Below, piece after piece: positions 14,480 to 26,300 of a stretch of DNA of 64,000 nt. The position numbers were made by a program, and so were the translations under genes. Position 1 is the stretch's first letter; every line of letters begins with the position of its first letter. The notes beneath the pieces were generated by a model. That model worked only from the letters and a program-made list of their open reading frames with translations, had not been told where the DNA came from and ran no database searches. Origin of the DNA: Phoebastria nigripes (taxonomy: Eukaryota > Chordata > Aves > Procellariiformes > Diomedeidae); contig JAYKAV010001000.1 in NCBI GenBank assembly GCA_035582835.1, positions 2,789,403 to 2,853,402 on the forward strand, given 5' to 3'.

Positions 14480-15861
14480 ATGTTTGGAGTATTTCTAGGT
14501 ATCTAATCTCATCTGAACACGAGGGACTGAATATTGTATATTTACATTTTGGAGACCTGCATCAATTTTTATAAGTTAACATGGCAATTTTATATTTGCT
14601 AGTATGCAGAAGCTTTCTCCACTTCCAAAAGGTTTTATTTTCATTAAGCTATGAATGCAGAAGAATGTCTGTCAGGTTTTTTTGCATTAGCTCGGCTGGT
14701 TTATCTTAAGCATACTCAGTAGACTTGCCTCAGTTTTTCTCAAGCTATTGTTCTTTTTTACACCGCGTTTGCACACTGCAGTGCATCTAGGGAATTTCAG
14801 CAGTCGGAATATACATGAAAAGAGACCCGCTCTACTTTCATAAGGTCCCTGGACGAATTGGACGAAACCTCAAGGCCCCATGGTGGAGCCAGAGCCGCAT
14901 TCATATTCCTTGCCATCACCACACATATGATAGCATGAAGCCCAGACCAATCGAAAACTTGACAGTAAGCCTTTTGATTTTGCGGGAAAGCCTTCATCAA
15001 GCTGAGAGAGGGAAGGGAATATAGCCCAAACTGGACTTCATACTGTGGCAAGTTTGAAATCCCAGCCCAACCACAGAGCTGCTTGATTGGAATAGTTGGA
15101 AACTGTGTCCAGGAATTCGGCAGCAAGAACTTGGCTTTCAGCAACTCCTGCCTTTTTAAAGGAAAATTCACCATATGGGCCACTTAGGAGCCTTATTTAT
15201 TCTGTCAGAATTTTAAATATGTACATTCTCGTAAAGCATAGGTGTAACGTGTACTGTGTAGCGTTTGCTGCTGTACATTTCTATTCCACAACCGCTTTAT
15301 TGCTTAGCCTTGTGGTGGAACACTCTTGGCTAAAGCTGCCATGCTTTGACATTGTGTTCTAGGCTGTTTAATTATTTGGTCCTTAGTCTACGTAAGAAAT
15401 GGAAAGAAACAAAAGAAACCCTCCTTTACGCTGTGTATGTTAGCCTTAGCTTCTCCTTTAAACATAATTATGCTCGAACATGTATTGTAGGTGTGTTATG
15501 AAACTGATCTCTACTTACTTGTGTGGGCATTTTAGTGGTATGTCAAAATTACCATCGAATTCACTAATGACGTGACATTGAGTTATGCCATTGATTAACT
15601 ATTATTCTTGTTCATCCTTTTCTGGCTCATGTGGCTGGGCGCTGGCACACGTCGATAGCTGCAGTGCGTTACTGCTAGTGGTGCCTTTGGGTCTGCAGAT
15701 GGAAGAGCTGAGAATTTCCTCCTGGGGGAGACTGCAAAGCCTCTGCTGCAGCTCCCCCCCCAAATGCTTAATTCTAAAACTCCAAAAATTCTGCATTTTT
15801 GGTGCCTATCTACAACGGCATTTTATTCTTTGTTACCCCTGGAATTGTGATCCAATTATGC

Positions 15862-15945
15862 CTCAACCCAGCCCTCAGTCAGACAAAACTCTTGTTGACT
15901 TTCATGAGAGTTTGTCTAATTAAAAGACGAGTTGGGAGTGCAGAA
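15862..15945. repeat. Palindromic repeat relic with a surviving hairpin
   Basis: AGACAAAACTCT at 15881-15892 pairs with AGAGTTTGTCT at 15907-15917, with one base deleted in the right arm. The short centre contains TTGACTTTCATG. From memory this closely resembles a common sauropsid palindromic repeat with a GCAAAACTC arm and a TTGACTTCAATG centre, here mildly decayed. It is the best preserved of the palindromic relics in this window. Confidence 0.5.
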
Positions 15946-16190
15946 GAGATAAATACCAGAAGCATGTAAAAAGCGGCAAACTGATAGATTTGTGCTTTGT
16001 GTCCGAAGGTCATCCCTATTACACACTTTCCTGATTGCGATGGGAGACTTTTTTTCCATGGAGTGGTACATAGTCCCCCCTTCAGTGCAGTGGTGTCTTT
16101 TATAGACTGCAATTCCTTATGGCTGAAGCACAGTGCAAAACATTTAATATTGTCTCATGGCAAGTAGATGGGAGTGCTGCCACTTTAAAA

Positions 16191-16206
16191 TTTTTTTTTT
16201 TTTTTA
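16191..16206. repeat. Poly-T run
   Basis: An uninterrupted run of roughly 16 T preceded by AAA. It could be the reversed poly-A tail of an old retroposon, but no recognisable body follows it. Confidence 0.8.
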
Positions 16207-17398
16207 ACTGCAGCAGGACTTCTGGCTGGCGGCCTCCCACCACCAAAAAGGTAGGGAGAGGTTGGTGGGGTGCGTGGGAAATAGTGGGAGTCCAGCCCGG
16301 AGCTCAGGAGGGGTTTATCTGCAAGCCCTCCCCTCCTCTGCTCTCCTCCGGGGCACACAGGAGCACAGCTGGAAAGAGGTGCCAGCGTTTGCAGTGCCCG
16401 CTGCTCACACACTCTCCGAGGACTGTGTTGGCCATGAAGCAGAGCAGAGGCTTGGTGCAGATCCATGCCCATGGCGTGTTAAGGCTCTGTTGGGTCGGCT
16501 ATTCAGCAATGTTTCCTCAGCCAGCATTTTGGGTTTGGTTGGTTAGATTATTTCTTAATACCACAACACTGTATAAGAGCATTTACTTTAGCTAATAAGT
16601 TTTAGAGTGAGCTTGCAAGGTTCAAATGAGTCAATTTTAAGCACAAAAAAGCATTAGAAAATTATTAGCTTATGAAGCTTAATGTCAAGGAGGAATCTAA
16701 ACCAGAACTTTTAAGGTTGAATTGTAGAGTGTTCAAATGTCTCTATAGTCTGCAGAATTGTCTCCAAGAAACACCAAATTTGAGACTATAAAAATGAACC
16801 AGTCTACATCTTGACCCCATAACTATATTAAATGTGAATACATGAAAATTATGAAACCATATGCAAGGTCACAGGATGGTATCTTTGTTGAGTTGTATTT
16901 AAAAGGCTGCAGATTGTAAACATCCCAGGCTCTGTATATATCCAAAATGTAGGTGATCTTCTGAAGGTCTATGGAGAGAAAAGCTCTGAGCAATTCTCAC
17001 CAAGAGCTCTCTGCGTTGGATCCTGGCAGGTGCTGAGTGCCCAAAGCACTCGCCACATCCCTGGGAGAGCAGGGCGCTCTAGAGGGGATGGCTCTGTAGC
17101 CCCTTCCTCTTTAGTTCTTCAGCGCTGTGGGGTAGTTAGTGCCAACAGCTCCAGTCATTCTCACTGCAGCACATCCAATTGCTTCAAAGGAATTTTTGTG
17201 AAACAGGAGTATCCCATATTATCAAGAGTTAATAATTATAACAAATACATGCTTTGTGATTAAATAATGCGCAGCTGGAAAAATTAATCACATCACGCAT
17301 TAAGCAATGCTTAAGACTTTTAAAGCATCCATAGGTGCAGAATTTAACATTTAAAGATCCCTTGAAATGCTAGGGAATGAATATAAATGACTCGGTGC

Positions 17399-17510
17399 TC
17401 TATAGTGTCGTGGTACAGTGATGCCAGCCAATGAAGGTGCAGGATTCGATCCTGCTATTTAATAATAGGCTAGTAAATATTTTATCTTGTGCCATGTTCC
17501 TTTTACATTA
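17399..17510 (+). repeat. MIR-like tRNA-derived SINE relic
   Basis: A box-A-like stretch (TATAGTGTCGTGGTA) is followed about 25 bases later by a clear tRNA-like T arm. The stem GCAGG at 17439-17443 pairs perfectly with CCTGC at 17451-17455 around the loop ATTCGAT, which resembles box B. Downstream sequence (CTAGTAA, CTTGTGCCATGTTCCTT) follows the order of the MIR core and tail as I remember it. No acceptor stem pairs, so this is not a functional tRNA gene. It is most likely an ancient MIR-type SINE in plus orientation. Confidence 0.5.
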
Positions 17511-18082
17511 AATTTTAGTCCAAGCCCCCCACTCCCTTAGTCAAGCAAAAGTTTAAATTCATTAATTTTTTAAAGGGCTGATACTGTTTACCCCGTTGTC
17601 TGAGCACATGAGGGGAGAGGTGCTCTTTTCTCTCTGCACTCTTTTCCTCTTTCCTCAGCCTGTCCTGCATTTTAGGATTTAAGCCTTTATTTTTCAGGAA
17701 CTTGTCCCATTGGAAAAAAAAAAATCAAAATATGGTGCCATTTTGTTTGCTTTGCTGAAGGCGCAGACCTGGAGAATCAGTGCTGTGCATAAGCTGCCTG
17801 ACCCTGCAGTTTCTCTTACCAGGGGCTCATTTGTATGCAGAGGGGATTAGTCAGAATTTACTGTAGCTTCGCCCTGGGGAGCTGTGAACTCCCTAGGAAT
17901 ATGCTCTGACGAAAGCGTGCAGTTGGTAAGATTAGAACAAACCCTTCTGCTACAGAAAGTGCCTTGGTCACTCGCTAGGCCTCCAACATTGAAATCATTT
18001 TCATTTATAACCTTTTTGATCATTCAACCTCAAAGAAGCCTTGGCTTTTATGACAGCTTGCACCAAAATTGCCCAATTATTT

Positions 18083-18111
18083 GGGGGGGGTGGGGAGGAG
18101 AGGGGGGAGGG
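18083..18111 (+). other. G-quadruplex candidate
   Basis: Four G runs of 8, 4, 6 and 3 are separated by loops of 1, 6 and 1 bases. This satisfies the usual quadruplex rule (four runs of at least 3 G, loops of at most 7) on the plus strand. Because the gene is on the same strand, the structure could also form in the pre-mRNA. Confidence 0.6.
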
Positions 18112-20439
18112 AGAATCTGAAAACAGTCAGATGTGAGAGACAGGGCACTTGATCTGTGCTCATTGCTTTTTCTTCCCTTCTCCTACCAATATTTTTACAG
18201 CTGTTGACATATATTGAGTTACATGTGGCTGTGCCATATCCCCGTGGTATAGTTTCAAAGATCTGTTCACCATAAAGTGTGCTGTTCTCAAGTAAATGAC
18301 TCTGACTTCAAGAAAGCACAGTAGTTTAAATGTTACTATAAATACAGGAGCTAAGACATTTTAATTATAATTTTTGAGTTATACAGTGNTCTGTACGTAC
18401 ACTAGGCATTTACAAAAGGCTGGGGATGTGCTCAGGTTACTGTGCTCTCTTGTGGATAAGGCAGTAACTGCAAGCGGCTCGTTTTGCTGATCCCCTTTAT
18501 TTACGTGTATTTGCACAGTGTTTATTGACAATGAACATCTTAGGTTTGGAAGTTCAGCTGTGGGAGCTAAAGAAGAGAGAAAAACAGGCAATTCGGCAAA
18601 AAATATATTCAAACTCAGATTCAAGAGAATTTTTTGCTTTGGGATATCCTAGAAATGTTACTTTTGTCAGAATATGTTATAACTTTAGTTAGGAAATATC
18701 AGCATATCTATTGTCCTTTCAATGCCCTTCCAACTCGCATCTGGTAACTAGGGCAGATTGAGAATTCAGTACTAACAGATCTGTCAAATTTTTGAGAAAA
18801 TCCCAGGGTGTGAGTCCATTGCTGATTAATTTTTTCATCAGTGTAGCAGTGTTGGCTTTAGTGAGGTTATTCCTAATTTGCTCTGATGAAAGGAGGAAAA
18901 AAATCATTCTCGAAGTGGGTGCTGCTGTCTTGGGAATGAATAGGTGCAGGGTGTGGGGGAAGCACAGATGAGCAGCAGTATGTGCCAGGAGGTTAATTTT
19001 TAGCTGTCAATGGGTTGATGGTGGTGGTTTGGTTTTTTTGGTTTTTTTAGCTTGAAAACAAAGCATACATAGAAAGCTTTTACAGGATTTTGTCTTGTAT
19101 GTCAAGACCAGTTATGCATGGTAAAGGTTTCCACCCTGGATATGGAGATCTGATCCTTTGCATTTGGGCTGATACATACAGTAGAACGGTGACTATAAGG
19201 TTAAATGATTTTGTAGTACAGTAACATCACCCTTCAGAGAGCTCTGCAATTGAGATCTAACAAATCAAGTATCAATAGGGCTCCCTAAATGAATTTGTCT
19301 TCCTGCAGTACCTGTGACAGAGCCACTGTAATGGAGATTTCAGCTATCTCTGCTGTGACTACTGCAGTAAAAGCAGCTCCTCTCAGTGCCTTCAGGGCCT
19401 GAACCAAGATTCACCAGAATCAGTAAAAAAAATCTTTCGAGGACGGAAACCAATTTTGGATCAAGCCTCTACTGCAGGCTTGGATGCCCATCGTTGCTGA
19501 TGGCATGTTTTTGGTCATGCAGTCTACTAATTTACATAAATTAATAAATAATATGCATAATAAATAGCACACATACAGTAAACTGTCTCATGATTGCCCT
19601 GAAAGACTGCCGCGGTTTCTAGCAGCATTCCCCATGGCCTCGACAAGAGATGCTGCTGAAGTCGGAGGACTTTGGGCACTGCGGAAGTCCTCGGTGCCAT
19701 CGCCAGCAGATCCTCCCTGGCCATTAAGCGGTGCCCCTGTGTCGCTCAGCCAGGGAACGCTATCTACTTCCATTTAAAAACAGTTGTGAAGTCTCCTGAG
19801 TAGGAACTGAAAACCCTGTACCACTGTCAGAGCTACATCCTCTGGCCTTTCCCCTCCAAAATCATAACAGAGATTTTTTTAAGGTGTTTTTGAGTAGCAG
19901 TGGGAAAGCATGCAGGCTGTAGAGATTGTAGGAAGATACTGAGAGCATTTGACCAACTCTTAGCATCTTTTACTGGATTTGGACTCAAACCATTGTGTGC
20001 TTCCTTTGCTTATAACTTCACCTCTTTTGTGAATCAAACCCAGCTTTTCTGTTGTGCAAATTGTACAGGAGAGTGAAGTCCAGAGAAAGATTTCTTTCTC
20101 CCTCTGAGCACTGCTACGAACTCTTACTTAAGAGAGAAAGACCATTCATCTCGAGCACCTTGCAGGTTGTTTTTTCTTTCAAAAACTTGTTTCAAAGTTG
20201 AGCGTAGGCGAGTCATCTGAATCATGAGAATAAGCTGTAAACCCTGTACTGATGTACCAGGTCCCTGGGCAACATTTCAGATGGTAAAGGCTGTCCATTT
20301 GCATTCACCTTACGGACGTTTCTGTATGTGATACCTTCTATTATCCATGCTAGTTAAGCAGGCTTCTTCCTGAGAGGGGGATTAGGATGCTTTGATAACA
20401 CTGTATTAATACATAGTTAGCTAGATACATATGAAGTGT

Positions 20440-20454
20440 TTAATTAATTAATTT
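20440..20454. promoter_or_regulatory. Overlapping homeodomain-type TAATTA cores
   Basis: TTAATTAATTAATTT contains three overlapping ATTAA/TAATTA cores, which homeodomain proteins bind. Motifs like this are common in AT-rich DNA, so it is only a weak regulatory candidate. Confidence 0.2.
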
Positions 20455-23400
20455 GGCGGATATTTTTGGTTATGTAAACCAAACCCAAGCAATAATAAGT
20501 CCTGTTGCTGGAGGTAGCTAGTGGGCCAGCTACCTTGCAAACAGATGTCTGGCTGTGAATTCATCAAAGGATTGTGTGTACGATTCTTAGCATTTCTTCT
20601 CATTATCACATTTATCAGGGAGTGCAGATGAGCTGGTTTTCCCTACATCCTGTCGGATGGTTGCTTTAGAGGGAGGAGTCGGGTCTCTGCTGGGCGCTGG
20701 CGGTGACGGGGATGCAGCATCTTCCCTGCCCACATGCCCGCTGGGGACGCACCGGCTTGGGCAGGCTGGGGCTGGCCCTGGGGCTCTGGCAGAGAAGGGC
20801 AGGGGTATCTCAGGCACTCCTGGAGCAGCCAAGCAAGACAGGCTCCCTCCTGCAGCCTGAAAAGCTGGGGCACATTCACCTCCTTCTCTGTCTTTTAAAT
20901 GACTTGTATTTGTCCAGTCTGCTTAAGATAAAATTTAAGATTTGTATTCGAAGATGCTGACTGACATGTTTGCTTTATGAATTCTTGTGGATTACTATTG
21001 ATTTTTGACTGTGGTTTTCGAAATCCTACTTCCAGGACTCTGGAGATTTCCCTGCTGCAATAATAATGTATTGTCATTCTTAATATCTCAGATCTTTGAC
21101 ACAATATTCATATTAAAACCACAAAAAAGCTACGTTAGAGTAACACCGAGGGTCTGACTGGAACCCACCAAAGCAGGGGAAATCAAAGTNGAGGCTGAAA
21201 ATTAGGGCTGACACTATGAAACGTATCCCATTGTACTTAAGTACTGGAGTTCATCTGTGATTGCAAGATCACTTGCATTTGAGGGAGGGATTCCTCCATA
21301 CAGCAGGAATGTGTTATAATGTGTTGTAAATCATTGGGATTAACTATTGTAGTTGAGAATGCCTATTTTTGTGGAAAGCTACATAAACCAGTGTTATGGA
21401 AGTCACTTTAGCATATTTTATGAACTTTTGTTCTCTTTCACACACAGTGCTATTAAAAATTCATTCTGCATTTCTGCTGCTTGCATAATAATTCTGGATC
21501 AAATTGTTCAGGTCAATAAGGAGAGAATGAAAATGTCACAGCATTATCTGTGTGAGCTTGTAGGCATTTTTCCTTTAACTATATCGCCTCAAAAATGTTT
21601 TGTGGATATGCACAGTCCTTTACATGAGTGTGATAGATGGTTTGAGTTATTCACCTGATGTAAATGTGTTGTCTTAATGCTTGTGGCACCACTGAGGTAT
21701 CGGAAGGCCTTCCATTTGACCGTGTCTTTTGACCTTTCTCATACCATCTCCTTGGGAGTTAAATTCTTCCAGTCAAACTTTTTTCTTGCTAAGTTTGAGA
21801 GCTTACTCCAGTCATTCATTGGTTTCTCAGCACACAATGTGAAACCCTGTGGAATGTCAGGAGTGGGAGTTGAGAAGTAAGAGGGAAGTTTCCCATGGTT
21901 GAGGAGAGGCCAGGAGGGCGTTGCATGCTGGTAGACACCTCTGAGGGATGTGGGCTGCTCGTTTGCACAGGGTGCACACGGTTCTCCGCTGCTGCTACCC
22001 ACGTTAGCACCAGGAGGGGAGCAGAAATGTTCTGACAAAATTAAACAAATCAATTAAATATGTGGGTTTAGATTTTATAGCAAGGTGTTTTAACCATATT
22101 TTTATTAATGGTTTTAGAAATAGCTGTTCATCCCCCTTTCCATCTGCTTCTCTCTTATGTTCTTAATGCTCACGTGTGAGAGCCCATCTGACGTTACCCT
22201 GCTAGTTCATTGAGGCAATGTGAAATGGTTGCTTTATAAATGAGGATTACGGGTCATCTGCATATATCTAGGATCTCTTTTTTTGTGCTATGGACATAAA
22301 CTAGATGCGTGGCATCCTGTCAGAGAGGAGCATTTGAAACTTGGTAAGCTAAAGCATCTGAGGAACTCCACACACACCGAGATGCACAGTTTGTGCAACA
22401 TGACTTTATTAGTCACTAATCTCGATGATGACTGAGGGGCATGTGAACATGTATTATTTTGACACAGATGCTTACCAGCTTTACTCATTATCTGCTTCTG
22501 AAGACAGCCATGGACCAAACTGAAATTTGGTGTAATTAAGTGGGACTCCATTAACACCAGAACTGTGCTATGGTGCACAAAATGTCTCATTAAATTTGGA
22601 TATTCAACAGCACTTGCAGCATTCACGTATGTTGTTTGCTGTTACAGACATTCTGGTATCGGAAAGCTCAGCATTACCCCAGCTGCTTTCAAAGATGTGG
22701 CAATTTCTAGATGAAATTATTTTTGTAAAGGCCAGATGAAGTTACAGGTTTACCTGGAATGCTTATTTTCCTCTGAGGGCATGGCTAATGCCTTTCCCTG
22801 ATCACACTGCTGGCACTTCGCCTTAGTTAACGTGATTCGAAGGGTAAATACTGGTAACTTACTGATTCAGCATGCAACTATTGGTTCTTTAACCTACTGC
22901 AAATGACAGTTTTTAGCATATCCACCAACATCCCCGAAGTGTAGTGTAAATGATTGGAAAAGATGTGTGGTTACTGCTTGCGTGTACCATCAGGGTGAGG
23001 TATTTCACTTGAAAATACCAAGAACTAGTCAACGTTAAACAACGTTGGGTCACAAAACTCTTTTAAATAGAGAAAATCATTAAAGGAGGCTTTAAAAACA
23101 CACCCATGCCCTAACACTATCATAGCTGATCAGTTTAAAGTAAATTCAGTATTTCCAAGAAAAAAATTGGGTTTGTTCATTTTGTTCAAACATAATTGTT
23201 TGAAATTATGTATACCTAAATTAATCTTTCAAGTGAGTTATAAATCCCTGTAAATGGGGTTAGCATTGGAATGAATTATAGTTACAAAAATTGGAATGAA
23301 GATAAGTCATGTTTCCTTGGTGAAAATCTAATGATAGCCGTTGGGTCCATACAACACTGCCCAGATGTAGATCCCCTGTTCTGTGACCATGATGCGCTCT

Positions 23401-24460
23401 GAGGAGCTCACGCTGCCTACCTGTGAGATCAGGGTCTACAAGGCTCAATACTGGGCGCTTTCAGTATTTTAAGAGTTTTATTAAAATTATGACACTTGAA
23501 CTGGTGCAAGCAGATGTGCACCTAAAACGAGGAAACAAAAGAACTGGATTGCTTAATTTTGGAAGAAGCAAGATGAGATTTTTCAGTTTAAGAGTGATGA
23601 TAATCCTGAGTCTACTTACGCATCACGAGGCCAACTGCTGCTTTGTTAACCTGTGTCAGAACAAGGCTTTTTTGGGGCGATGGGGGCGGATTGGCAGTAC
23701 AAAGACNCTACGCAGCGGTGCAGGCGAGGCTGAACGGCGCGGCTCTGGCGAGGTGTGCTGACCTCCCTGACCTGGTACCCTTCACAGGAATTAAGTTCGT
23801 TGTTTTACAGAGACAGACCTTTAAAAAAAATTTTTAAATCCTTTGAGGCCCTCCCCATCCTTATCTAGGAGGGGTGTTGGGAAGCCCTCGGTAACAAGGA
23901 TCTTGGAGAATTGTTAGTATTAAGCTGCTGTCAAATTACCAAAGTGTAACGATGTACAGGATGTGCACTTTCAGCCACTGTCTCTTCAGTGTGTGGACGA
24001 ATGTCAAAGGGAATATTTTGTGACAGTTCCTTCTGACCCAGATTCCACAGAAGTCTCTTATAAAATAATCTTTGAGTGAACACTACTTGCACATCCTAAG
24101 GACACCTCATCCCCATGAACCCAAAGGTAGGAGTGAAGCTGCTGTGCACTGTGAGATCTGTGACTTTCTATCTGAGAATTTCGGTCTTGTTTGATAGTTC
24201 AGCCTTTGTGCCCTGCAGATCCATTTTAAATTGTCTGAAGCAGGAATAAATCTATTACAATGACCACCATTTTTTTTTTTTTTTAAATAATACAAGATGG
24301 GTCTGTGAAGAGGTGTTAAAAAGTAAAAATGAAAGGCAGAAGTTGTAAGGAAAATCTGTTCATTGGACAAACCTGCAATGCAGTAAATAATAACCCCAGA
24401 GGTGAAAGACAGCCTGTTCTAGAAAAAAGGCAGTGGAAAAGACTTTTTTTTTTCCTTTTT

Positions 24461-24732
24461 NNNNNNNNNNNNNNNNNNNNNNNNNNNNNNNNNNNNNNNN
24501 NNNNNNNNNNNNNNNNNNNNNNNNNNNNNNNNNNNNNNNNNNNNNNNNNNNNNNNNNNNNNNNNNNNNNNNNNNNNNNNNNNNNNNNNNNNNNNNNNNNN
24601 NNNNNNNNNNNNNNNNNNNNNNNNNNNNNNNNNNNNNNNNNNNNNNNNNNNNNNNNNNNNNNNNNNNNNNNNNNNNNNNNNNNNNNNNNNNNNNNNNNNN
24701 NNNNNNNNNNNNNNNNNNNNNNNNNNNNNNNN
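24461..24732. other. Assembly gap (272 N) flanked by poly-T
   Basis: All bases from 24461 to 24732 are N. The left flank is a T-rich run (10 T, CC, 5 T) and the right flank is 14 T at 24733-24746. The missing DNA therefore sits inside a homopolymer-rich tract, which probably caused the gap. Open frames running through it are meaningless. Confidence 0.98.
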
Positions 24733-25439
24733 TTTTTTTTTTTTTTAACAGCAACATAATTTACAAGTAGTAGGCCAGTGACAAAGCTGGCATGTTCTAA
24801 ATCTGCATCTGATTTATATAATGCTGTTGCTTATCAGTGAATGAAGTCATAATTATTGCTTTGTACCATTAAATAGCATAAATATATAAACTGTTATACA
24901 AATTGCAGCAAATGTTTCCTCTAGGGAGCTCTAGACAAAATTTTAATGTAGTGCATTTGTCTGTGGTGGAAGTTTCTATGGTATATAATAATGTTGATAA
25001 ATTTTACTGTAGCAAGTGACATTTTATAACATTAATCCTGGTGGTAAAAACCTGATGAATACTACAGCTGTACTGGTGGGCGCAGGAAGAATGAGAGCTT
25101 TTGACACCAAGTGAATGGATTTTAATAGTGCTTTAAGGCTCCAAAGCATGAGGATGGTGCAAAGATGGCATATCCTTCACTGGAAGGGAACAGGACTCGG
25201 GCAGGCACTGGACAGCGAGGCACCNGGGAGCTTGACTTGATGATGGTGATAATTAATTCTTTTAAAAATCTTCATTGATTAATACATCCTTTGCTTTGAA
25301 AAGCAAAAGGAAACCAAATGGTGCGATGAAAACACTTAAAATCCTCACCGGTTATTTAAACTCTGCGCATGTCAGTGAAGACCCTGTAATAATTAGAGAT
25401 GCAGCACCTGGGCTCAAATATTGTTTCAGATGTCAGACA

Positions 25440-26300
25440 TGCGGGCGCACGGCCTGCTTGTGCTGTGCCTGCCCGTGCTGTTTGCCGCCAAAGCTCCCTG
25501 CTGCCAAGGTGCGCTGCCGCACGGCCAGGGGATGAGCGAGCGCACGAGTGCAGCCCCACGCATGCTAAATGGGAACGCACCAGCAGAGTAAACAAACTTG
25601 TGACACGAGGACTGCGAGGAGAAGTTCTTCCTCTGACTTCACTGCATGTAGCAGGAATAGGGTGATACTGGCAGGTTTTAGCACCTGCCAAATGACAGCA
25701 GAAATGATGTTGCAGGTTTTGCGATCCTTTTGAAATTGCTTTTTGTGTCATTTTGTGATCCAGGTCCCAATGCCTGGGCTGGGGTTTGCCCGTGCTTGCT
25801 GTGCAGGCAGCGAGGTGGCACGGCGCTGTTGACGATGGTGGGCCCAGCAAAGTCCCCACCAGGAAGCCCTGGGACCGTCACCACTCGTGCCCAAGGTGCC
25901 TGGCTTTGGTCACGGCTGAAAGCAGCAGATGCACTCCCCTCCTCGGGGAGACGTGCCGGGCGTGGAGGCAGGNGGCAGCCCCAGAGCAAGCCTGGGCTGC
26001 GCCCTGAGTGTCCTGCCAGCTGTTGGAGGATTGGTTTTTTTGCTTTTATTCCTGGAAATAAGGAGTGCTCAAGGCTGGCTGTCCGGGGACGGTGGGCACA
26101 GTCCCGCTGTCTGGCAGGGCGCACGCGCAGACTGTATCAGCTTATGCACTTCCCCCTGTTGCTGCAGAAGGATGGTGCAGGCAGGGGAGGGGACGGGTTT
26201 GCCCCAGGCCAGGGCAGCGGGCAGGGGCCAGCTCCAAGCCACTGCCAGCAGACCCGCTTCCTTGGGACAGCTGCAGCCCACCCACCCACAGCTGTCCTGG
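25440..26300. promoter_or_regulatory. GC-rich, CpG-enriched block (orphan CpG-island candidate)
   Basis: CpG dinucleotides are frequent here compared with the surrounding intron. I count about 13 in 25430-25580, and about 21 between 25741 and 26220 at a GC content near 60 percent. It is not next to any recognised exon. It could be an orphan CpG island with promoter or enhancer activity, or simply a locally GC-rich patch. Open frames of 210 and 242 codons cross it but contain ambiguous bases and no recognisable domain. Confidence 0.35.

Noticed and set aside
17390..17462. Functional tRNA gene
   Set aside because: Only the T arm pairs. No 7-bp acceptor stem, D stem or anticodon stem could be built around it.
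24329..24759. Open frames through the N block
   Set aside because: Most of the predicted residues are undefined because the underlying bases are N.
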